Source: an uncultured Spartobacteria bacterium (lineage in GTDB: Bacteria > Verrucomicrobiota > Verrucomicrobiia > Chthoniobacterales > Terrimicrobiaceae). Taken from it: 12,070 nucleotides of DNA. Positions within the stretch are counted from its first letter, which is position 1, and the number at the start of each line of letters is the position of its first letter. The notes under the pieces were generated by a model. That model was given only the letters and a program-made list of their open reading frames with translations. It did no database searches and was not told the DNA's origin. The stretch is taken from positions 1 through 12,070 of the forward strand of contig CAIWSO010000550.1 in NCBI GenBank assembly GCA_903915315.1, written 5' to 3'. The translations under genes and the position numbers were made by a program. Shown piece after piece: positions 6,546-12,070 of this stretch.

Positions 6546-8057
6546 ATGATCCATCTCTTTCGCAAAAACCAACGCGTTCTCATGCTTTTGATCGCCGCCC
6601 TGACGATCATCGCTTTTGTATTTTTGTATAACACCGAGCAACTCGACGATCTCGCGAATGTTCAGAATCCCGTCATCTACGGCAAGGCGCTGACTCAAGT
6701 CGCCATCGATCGGCACGTGAAAAACTACCAACTCACGATGTCGCTGGGTCAATATGATCTACTTCGCAAGCTCGGCGGAATGGCCCAGGAGCGGGAAGCG
6801 GCCCTCTCGGAGTTTGTGTGGAATCTCATTGTCCTCCAGCACCAGTCACGTGAACTCGGCGTCGAGCCCACGGACGACCAAGTGACCGACCGCATCAAAA
6901 ACCTCCCGCTCTTTAAGTCCGGCGACCAATTTGACCCCCGCAAATACTCGGCCTTTGTGAGCGAGCAATTGACCCCCCGTGGCTTCACGGAGCGTCAACT
7001 CGAAGAAGTGATGCGCGACGCGATTCGACTTGAAAGCTTGAGCGCGATCGTCGAAGCGCCTGCAGCCATGTCCGAGGAGGAACTCAAGGCCACATCGAAG
7101 ATTTTCCAACCCGTGACAGCCGAGGTTCTGAAATTCAACAAAGACGCGAAGACGGCCAACGCGCCGGTCGCCCCGGAGGAAATCGCAGCGATCTTTGAGA
7201 ACAACAAAGCGGTCTTTAATACAACAGAAACGCGCGCCATCAACTACGTCGCCTTCGATTTGCCTGAAGGCTCTAAGCTGGAGGGCAAGGATAAAACTGA
7301 AGCGCTTCAAAAACTCGCCAATGCGGCCAGTGGAATCACGGACTCGATCGCCCAAGGATCCGTCTCCCTCGAGACTGCAGCCAAAAATGCCGGGCTCAAA
7401 ATCGAGAAGCTCGCCGCTTTCGATCGAACCGGCTCACAGGAAAAAAACAGCGATCCCAAAGCGACTTTGGTCGCCCAGTCGCTCGCTCCCGCTGCTTTCC
7501 TTCTGGCCGGACAAGGCAAGTCGAGCGATGTCGTTCAGTCGGGCGATGCGTTTTATGTTTTTGAGATCACAGAAGTGAATCCTGCCCGCCCCCTCACCTT
7601 GGACGAGGCCCGCCCTCAAATCGAAGCTCGTCTTCGTTCCCAAAAATCCGATCAACTCTTCACTCAGTCCACAACCTCGGCACTGAACTCGATTCGGAGC
7701 GCCCTTCTCTCCGGCAAGACGCTCAACGAAGCCGCAGCAGCGCAAGGCGCAACACTCGAAAACCTCACCGGCGTTGTCCCCGCGGCTGAAGACGCTACCC
7801 CCGAGCAACAGCTCATCACCGCAAGCACCCTATTGCTGAAAGAGGGCGAAATCTCGAATATCGCGCAGGCTCCATGGGGTGCCTTTGCTGTCCGTCTCAC
7901 CGCCCGAGGCCCTGCCGACCCCAAGGCTTTTGGCGAGCGTGAAACCGAAATCCGCACCAACATGATCCGCAACAAGCGGGATCTCCTCTTTGCAGAATGG
8001 CTGCGCACCAGCCGCGAAGCCGCCAAAATCACCATGCCGGGGAACACCCAAGGCTGA
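6546..8057 (+). CDS. PpiD/SurA-like membrane-anchored periplasmic chaperone
   Basis: The 503-residue protein has a short basic start and one membrane helix (about 11-28), then a large periplasmic part. Residues 38-175 match the SurA/PpiD N-terminal chaperone domain pattern: a YGK start, then helices around QEREAALSEFVWNLIVLQHQ, GVEPTDDQVTDRI and FDPRKYSAFV near 129-138. Two parvulin-like segments follow. One ends with FLLAGQGKSSDVVQSGDAFYVFEI (318-341), the other with LLKEGEISNIAQAPWGAFAV (430-449). Neither has the GG-L-G and His motifs of active parvulin isomerases, so the protein probably acts as a holdase or chaperone for proteins leaving the Sec channel, like the inactive domain of PpiD. 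The start lacks a Shine-Dalgarno site. It is divergent from the motor operon, and its stop overlaps the next ATG by one base. Confidence 0.88.
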   Translation: MIHLFRKNQRVLMLLIAALTIIAFVFLYNTEQLDDLANVQNPVIYGKALTQVAIDRHVKNYQLTMSLGQYDLLRKLGGMAQEREAALSEFVWNLIVLQHQSRELGVEPTDDQVTDRIKNLPLFKSGDQFDPRKYSAFVSEQLTPRGFTERQLEEVMRDAIRLESLSAIVEAPAAMSEEELKATSKIFQPVTAEVLKFNKDAKTANAPVAPEEIAAIFENNKAVFNTTETRAINYVAFDLPEGSKLEGKDKTEALQKLANAASGITDSIAQGSVSLETAAKNAGLKIEKLAAFDRTGSQEKNSDPKATLVAQSLAPAAFLLAGQGKSSDVVQSGDAFYVFEITEVNPARPLTLDEARPQIEARLRSQKSDQLFTQSTTSALNSIRSALLSGKTLNEAAAAQGATLENLTGVVPAAEDATPEQQLITASTLLLKEGEISNIAQAPWGAFAVRLTARGPADPKAFGERETEIRTNMIRNKRDLLFAEWLRTSREAAKITMPGNTQG

Positions 8058-8395
8058 TGGAGGATCGCGTTGCTGAGATTTTTGATGACGCAACCGGCGA
8101 CATAGCCATCGGTGACCTCGATGCCGCGATTGAAAAATACCGCCGCTGTGTCGAGATCGCGCCGGATTTTTTTGACGGCTGGCACGCTCTCGGAATGGCT
8201 CTAATGAAAGGCGGTCAGCCAGTCGAAGCGATTCAAGCCGGCCTTCGCGCCGTGGAGCTTCGTCCAAATGACCAACTCGCTTGGTCCAGCCTCTCCCTCT
8301 TTTATGTCCGAAACCACCAGATCGCCGAAGCCGAGGCCGCAGGCGTGAAGGCCCGCATTATTTCCTGGGGCGGAAAAGTGAAGCTCGAAACCTAA
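8057..8395 (+). CDS. Small TPR protein
   Basis: The ATG at 8057 shares its A with the TGA stop of the PpiD-like gene (TGATG), so the two are translationally coupled. The reading frame is open further upstream, but that would lie inside the preceding gene, so the overlap start is chosen. The 112-residue product has no signal peptide or membrane helix and should be cytoplasmic. It contains two good tetratricopeptide units and a partial third: GDIAIGDLDAAIEKYRRCVE with IAPDF (14-38), GWHALGMALMKGGQPVEAIQ with LRP (41-70), and LAWSSLSLFYVRNHQIAEAE (74-93). TPR units bind partner proteins. Its partner is unknown; the neighbouring gene suggests something in protein export or envelope assembly, but that is inference only. 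Confidence 0.85.
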   Translation: MEDRVAEIFDDATGDIAIGDLDAAIEKYRRCVEIAPDFFDGWHALGMALMKGGQPVEAIQAGLRAVELRPNDQLAWSSLSLFYVRNHQIAEAEAAGVKARIISWGGKVKLET

Positions 8396-8426
8396 TCTGC
8401 CGACGCAAAAACCCAATTTCAAAACC

Positions 8427-9989
8427 ATGCCAAAGACCTTCTTCATCACGACCGCGATCGACTACACGAATGGCGCCCCGCACATCGGCCACGCTTATGA
8501 AAAAATCCTCGCTGACGCCATTGCCCGATTCCAGCGCCTAAGTGGACGCGAGGTATTTTATCTCACCGGCGTGGACCAACACGGCCAAAAAGTCCAGCAA
8601 TCCGCCCAGCAGCGCGGCATCGAACCGGCGGAATTTGTGAACGGAATCACGGAACTTTTTATCGCCCTCTGGAAGAAGCTCGACCTGAAATACGATGCTT
8701 GGGCCGCGACGACATCGGATGTCCATAAATCCTGCGTTCAAGGGATCCTCCAACGCCTATGGGATGAAGGAAAATTCTACAAAGCCTCCCAAAGCGGCTA
8801 CTACAGCGTGCGGCAAGAGCAGTTCCTCACCGATAAGGAACGGGGGCCGGATGGCGAGTTCGGCGAAGAATGGGGCGAGGTCGTCCTCATCGAAGAAGAG
8901 AACTACTATTTCAAACTCGCTGAGAGCCGCCAATGGCTCCTCGACCTCATCGATACTCGCACCCGATCTGCAAACCCGATCGTGATCCCGGAATTCCGCG
9001 TGGCCGAACTCCGCAATGCCGTGGAAAAACTCTCCGGCGACCTCTGCATCTCACGCCCGAAATCGCGCCTCACTTGGGGCATCGAGCTTCCGTTCGACTC
9101 GGACTTTGTGACCTACGTCTGGTTCGACGCGCTAGTGAACTACATCAGCTTCGCGGGCTACAATGCCACGCCGGGAGCGGATTTAACGGATTTCCAAGCC
9201 AAGTGGCCAGCCGTCCATGTGATCGGCAAAGACATCCTCATCCCTCCGCATGGCATCTACTGGCCGGTCATGCTCCATGCACTTGGATTCACCGACGAAC
9301 AAATTCCCGCCCTCCTCGTGCATGGATGGTGGAATATCGCGGGCGCGAAGATGAGCAAGAGCCTCGGCAATATCGTGGACCCCTCCGCGCTCGCGGAGAA
9401 GTATGGCTGTGCCGCCCTCCGATACTACCTCTTGAGCGACATCACCACCGGACGCGATGCCGACTTCAGCAACGAACGCCTCATTCAACGCTACAACACC
9501 GATCTCGCCAACAGCCTCGGCAACCTCCTCAACCGAACCTTGAATATGGCCAAGCGCTACCGTGCAGGAGCCCTTCGCCGCATGGATTCGCCGCTCGCGG
9601 ACTTCACGACAGAAAAAGCCGCCACCTACAAAAAACAAATGGAGGGCTTCCAGTTGCAGGCTGCCTTGGAGTCGGTGATGGAGATTGTGATACGTTGCAA
9701 CGCCTACGTGGAAGAGACCGCCCCTTGGAAACTTGCCAAGGATCCAGAGCAAGCCGATAAACTCGATGAGGTTCTCTACAGCCTCTCCGAGGCCCTCCGC
9801 ATCGTCTCGATCTTGATGACCCCGATTATTCCCAAGGAGGCCGATGCGATCCGAGCGCAACTCAACTGGGCTGGCTCCGCCTCGATAGAGCAATCAACTT
9901 GGGGGCTCTTGCCCGATGGCCATGTACTCGGCGAACCCGTCCCCCTCTTTCCGCGCATCGAGGCCACACCGACTGAATCCGGAGCCTAA
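8427..9989 (+). CDS. metG: Methionyl-tRNA synthetase
   Basis: MetG attaches methionine to elongator and initiator tRNA in the cytoplasm. The 520-residue protein shows the class I signatures: HIGH at 19-22 (in APHIGHAYEK), WFDAL at 232-236 and KMSKS at 308-312. No CxxC zinc knuckle is present in the connective domain; instead the region 125-160 reads YYSVRQEQFLTDKE and then a Glu-rich segment, as in the zinc-free MetG2 type. The anticodon-binding helical domain occupies about 370-500. The C-terminal tRNA-binding domain found on longer MetRS proteins is absent, which is normal for this length. The segment DILIPPHGIYWP (269-280) appears to have one residue more than the common DILRFHAIYWP form. 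The gene starts 31 bases after the small TPR gene with no clear ribosome site. Confidence 0.97.
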   Translation: MPKTFFITTAIDYTNGAPHIGHAYEKILADAIARFQRLSGREVFYLTGVDQHGQKVQQSAQQRGIEPAEFVNGITELFIALWKKLDLKYDAWAATTSDVHKSCVQGILQRLWDEGKFYKASQSGYYSVRQEQFLTDKERGPDGEFGEEWGEVVLIEEENYYFKLAESRQWLLDLIDTRTRSANPIVIPEFRVAELRNAVEKLSGDLCISRPKSRLTWGIELPFDSDFVTYVWFDALVNYISFAGYNATPGADLTDFQAKWPAVHVIGKDILIPPHGIYWPVMLHALGFTDEQIPALLVHGWWNIAGAKMSKSLGNIVDPSALAEKYGCAALRYYLLSDITTGRDADFSNERLIQRYNTDLANSLGNLLNRTLNMAKRYRAGALRRMDSPLADFTTEKAATYKKQMEGFQLQAALESVMEIVIRCNAYVEETAPWKLAKDPEQADKLDEVLYSLSEALRIVSILMTPIIPKEADAIRAQLNWAGSASIEQSTWGLLPDGHVLGEPVPLFPRIEATPTESGA

Positions 9990-10015
9990 CCGGAGCAATG
10001 GAGATTTAATTCGCC

Positions 10016-10915
10016 ATGCCAGTTTCGCCAAAAAACATCCTCATCCTTGGCGCTGGCGGACGCTTGGCGGGATCGCTTGCAGAATGTTGGCGAGGGCATC
10101 ACAAGCTCACGGCATTGAAGCGTCCAGAACTCAATGTCGCCGATCCCGTCGCTTTGAAGCGTCTCCTCGATTCCCTCGATTTCGATATTCTGGTGAATGG
10201 CACGGGACTCACCAACGTGGATCGCTGTGAGCAGGACCGCGAAGAAGCTCGTGTCGTCAATACCGTCGCCCCCGGAGTGATGGCCCGCTGCGCCGAGGCC
10301 CGGGGAGCGCGTCTCATCCACTTCAGCACGGATTATGTCTTCGATGGCGCCCAGCTTGAACCCTACACCGAGAGCGATGTCGCGCACCCTTGCGGTTGGT
10401 ATGGAGCCACGAAGCTAGATGGTGAGAACGAAGTTCTCGCGGCTGGTCGCCTTGGCATGGTCGTTCGTGTCTCTTGGGTTTTCGGTCCAGCGAAGCCCTC
10501 CTTCGTGGATGCTTTGATCTCACGCGCTCAAACCGAAGACCACGTTGAAGCGATCGCTGACAAGTTTTCTTCACCCACCTCGGCCGTCGATGTGGCAGGT
10601 TGGATGGAGCCATTTTTCGATTTGGAACTGCCAGGCGGCCTTTACCATGCCTGCAATGAGGGCACATGTTCTTGGCAGGAATATGGCACCCACGCGCTGG
10701 CCGTTGCAAGCGAAGCTGGGGTTCCACTCCGCACGACAACCGTCGCCCCGATTCGACTCGCCGACATGAAACAATTCATTGCGCCGCGTCCTATTTTCTC
10801 CATTCTTTCCACACGGAAACTCACTTCAGTGACTGGCATTTCTCCACGCCACTGGCGCGACTCACTCCGTGATTACATTTTTAAAAAACATGCACCGCTT
10901 TCATCTACGACCTGA
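10016..10915 (+). CDS. rfbD: RmlD/RfbD-like dTDP-4-dehydrorhamnose reductase family protein
   Basis: The 299-residue protein is an extended short-chain dehydrogenase of the RmlD type, which reduces dTDP-4-keto-L-rhamnose to dTDP-L-rhamnose with NAD(P)H for cell-surface sugar synthesis. The nucleotide-binding loop is GAGGRLAG (12-19). Family motifs follow: NGTGLTNVDRCE (61-72), STDYVFDG (104-111) and WYGATKLDGE (128-137), giving the catalytic Thr105, Tyr129 and Lys133. The loop has one residue more than the usual GANGQLG. No rmlA, rmlB or rmlC gene is adjacent, so the substrate is not certain; related members act on other nucleotide sugars. A GGAG at 10000-10003 precedes the ATG by 12 bases. 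The gene is 26 bases after metG, and its 3' end overlaps the likely rsmE start by 26 bases. Confidence 0.88.
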   Translation: MPVSPKNILILGAGGRLAGSLAECWRGHHKLTALKRPELNVADPVALKRLLDSLDFDILVNGTGLTNVDRCEQDREEARVVNTVAPGVMARCAEARGARLIHFSTDYVFDGAQLEPYTESDVAHPCGWYGATKLDGENEVLAAGRLGMVVRVSWVFGPAKPSFVDALISRAQTEDHVEAIADKFSSPTSAVDVAGWMEPFFDLELPGGLYHACNEGTCSWQEYGTHALAVASEAGVPLRTTTVAPIRLADMKQFIAPRPIFSILSTRKLTSVTGISPRHWRDSLRDYIFKKHAPLSSTT

Positions 10916-11642
10916 GAATTGGGATTCCGCCACGTTGGATTCCGAGGAATCCCACCACTGCTCGCACGTACTTCGCCTCAACGAGGGCGATCGTGTCACC
11001 GTCTTCGACGGGGCTGGACGCGAAGGGCAAGCTACCATTGCTTCCACCACATCCTCACGAGTGACTCTGAAGATCGCCGGCACGACCAAGACCCCTCCCC
11101 CACCCTGCGAGATCACGCTGGCTCAAGCCATTCCCAAGGGAAAAAACATGGACCTTATCGTCCAAAAGGCCGTCGAACTCGGTGCCTCGAAGCTCGTTCC
11201 CATCTTATCCGACCGCACCATCGTTCAGCTCGATGCGGATGAAACCGCAAAGAAACGCGAAAAATGGCGCACCGTCGCCCTCGAGGCTTGCAAACAATGC
11301 GGCCAAAACCACCTGCCTGTCATATCAGCTCCGATGATTATGAAGGATTTTTTGGAGCGAGCCGATAAATCCTCCCTTCTTCTCATTGCCTCCCTCCAAC
11401 CGGACGCACGAACGCTGAAATTCGTCCTCTCCGAATACACGCAGCAGCACGGCGCACTTCCGAAACGCGTCACTGTCTTCGTTGGCCCTGAGGGAGATTT
11501 CACTCCCGCTGAGATTTCACTCGCGAAGTCGCACGGATGCCAACCGATCACACTTGGCCCGATTATTTTGCGGACAGAAACAGCCGCCATCTACTGCCTC
11601 AGCGTACTCGCGCACGAGCTCTTTATTCCCCAACCCGCGTAG
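10890..11642 (+). CDS. rsmE: 16S rRNA m3U1498 methyltransferase RsmE
   Basis: RsmE methylates N3 of U1498 in 16S rRNA, near the decoding centre, using S-adenosylmethionine. The ATG at 10890 is chosen because it gives the classic N-terminus MHRFHL; the frame is open from a GTG at 10869, but that adds seven atypical residues. The 250-residue product has the N-terminal PUA-like domain (1-70, with HHCSHVLRL and VTVFDGAG). The SPOUT knot domain follows: QAIPKGKNMDLIVQKAVELG (79-98), VGPEGDFTPAE (198-208) and LGPIILRTETAA (222-233), where the SAM-binding knot forms. The usual Arg in LGPRILRTETA is Ile225 here. The start overlaps rfbD by 26 bases without a Shine-Dalgarno site, and the 3' end overlaps the next, convergent gene by 20 bases. 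Confidence 0.95.
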   Translation: MHRFHLRPENWDSATLDSEESHHCSHVLRLNEGDRVTVFDGAGREGQATIASTTSSRVTLKIAGTTKTPPPPCEITLAQAIPKGKNMDLIVQKAVELGASKLVPILSDRTIVQLDADETAKKREKWRTVALEACKQCGQNHLPVISAPMIMKDFLERADKSSLLLIASLQPDARTLKFVLSEYTQQHGALPKRVTVFVGPEGDFTPAEISLAKSHGCQPITLGPIILRTETAAIYCLSVLAHELFIPQPA

Positions 11643-12045
11643 GCGGCGGAGCACTCAAGAGCGGCGGCAAAGGCTCCGGTTCCCTTTCCTCTGGCGCCTC
11701 TACTGGCGCGACCACTTTGGGCGCCGGCGGCTTGTAGGCGGTAGCCCTTCGGACGACAGGCTGTTCCTGAGGCACAGGACGCAAGATGGGAAAAACAATC
11801 ACAAATCCCACCGCCACGACCAGCGAGACTACGGAGAGTATCAGCGCCCACTTCGCGCGTTTCGCGGCTTGGCGAATCTCACCCTGAGCCAAAGCCTGCT
11901 CGCGCTCAGCGATTAATTCGACGCACGCCAGCCTTTGCGGCGATCTTTCGGCATAAGTAGGCGCAATCGCTTTGAGACGCTCCAACGGGTAGCGGGAAAA
12001 ATTCCGCTTATCATTATCCACGATCTCAAATTCAAATTCATCCAT
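11623..12045 (-). CDS. Single-pass membrane protein with proline-rich tail, unknown
   Basis: The 140-residue protein has an acidic, then mixed-charge N-terminal part (1-65), one membrane helix at 66-88 preceded by AAKRAK, and a tail of about 50 residues with 15 prolines (for example KPPAPK and APPPTR). By the positive-inside rule the first part is cytoplasmic and the proline-rich tail periplasmic. I recognise no family. The shape recalls TonB-like proteins, but the helix is in the middle and no globular C-terminal domain follows. An in-frame TAA lies just upstream (12069-12067), with no other start codon between it and the ATG at 12045, so the start is secure. The last 20 bases overlap the end of rsmE. 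Nothing further upstream is in the window. Confidence 0.7.
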   Translation of the reverse strand: MDEFEFEIVDNDKRNFSRYPLERLKAIAPTYAERSPQRLACVELIAEREQALAQGEIRQAAKRAKWALILSVVSLVVAVGFVIVFPILRPVPQEQPVVRRATAYKPPAPKVVAPVEAPEEREPEPLPPLLSAPPPTRVGE

Positions 12046-12070
12046 ACCCGTGCGACAGGTGTAACCTTAG

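Noticed and set aside
8933..9760. Plus-strand open frame of 275 codons inside metG
   Set aside because: It is a shifted frame of metG, and its product is overloaded with Arg, His and Pro, as expected of an out-of-frame reading of GC-rich coding DNA.
9183..9893. Minus-strand open frame of 236 codons opposite metG
   Set aside because: It is fully antisense to a conserved synthetase gene, with no recognisable motif or ribosome site.
11623..12045. The proline-rich membrane protein as a TonB
   Set aside because: TonB has its helix at the very N-terminus and a globular C-terminal domain; here 65 residues precede the helix and nothing follows the proline-rich part.
1..12070. CRISPR arrays, tRNA or rRNA genes, insertion sequences, attachment sites
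   Set aside because: Reading both strands I found no regularly spaced repeats, no cloverleaf-like sequences, no transposase or integrase motifs and no terminal inverted repeats; almost all of the window is accounted for by protein genes.

Overview
This 12 kb window is ordinary chromosomal DNA from a Gram-negative, diderm bacterium, densely packed with genes. The envelope genes (ExbB/ExbD proteins, an AsmA-like protein, a lipoprotein, a PpiD-like chaperone), the signal-peptide-bearing ExbB, the paired ExbD genes, the zinc-knuckle-free MetRS and the scarcity of Shine-Dalgarno sites suggest the PVC group, probably Verrucomicrobiota. That placement is inference; no rRNA or other marker gene is present. 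I see no mobile element, CRISPR array, tRNA or rRNA, and no stretch over 300 bases lacks a gene.

Layout. Positions 1-78 hold the very basic C-terminal tail of a gene that starts outside the window. It is followed on the plus strand by ribD (riboflavin synthesis), which runs 34 bases into the 3' end of a convergent minus-strand lipoprotein gene. From 1218 to 6488 all later genes are on the minus strand. In transcription order they are a secreted TPR protein, an ExbB/TolQ/MotA-type channel subunit, two different ExbD/TolR subunits, an AsmA-like membrane protein, thiD (thiamin synthesis) and the small lipoprotein. Spacing up to thiD is tight (71 bases or less), which suggests one operon. A 57-base AT-rich gap (6489-6545) separates it from a divergent plus-strand series: a PpiD/SurA-like membrane chaperone, a tiny TPR protein overlapping it by one base, metG, an rfbD-like sugar-nucleotide reductase and rsmE. 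The window closes with a convergent minus-strand gene for a single-pass membrane protein with a proline-rich tail; its last 20 bases overlap rsmE.

How the genes may work together. The secreted TPR protein, ExbB, ExbD and ExbD resemble a Tol/Exb motor, in which a proton-driven inner-membrane complex powers work in the periplasm or outer membrane. The operon has no TonB/TolA-like energy transducer. It does contain an AsmA-like protein whose start is coupled to the end of the second exbD by the best ribosome binding site in the window. AsmA-family proteins are linked to lipid traffic between the two membranes, so a proton-driven AsmA system is the most interesting hypothesis here. A second oddity is a four-cysteine zinc ribbon at the cytoplasmic end of the ExbB subunit. 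The remaining genes (ribD, thiD, metG, rfbD, rsmE) look like intact housekeeping genes.
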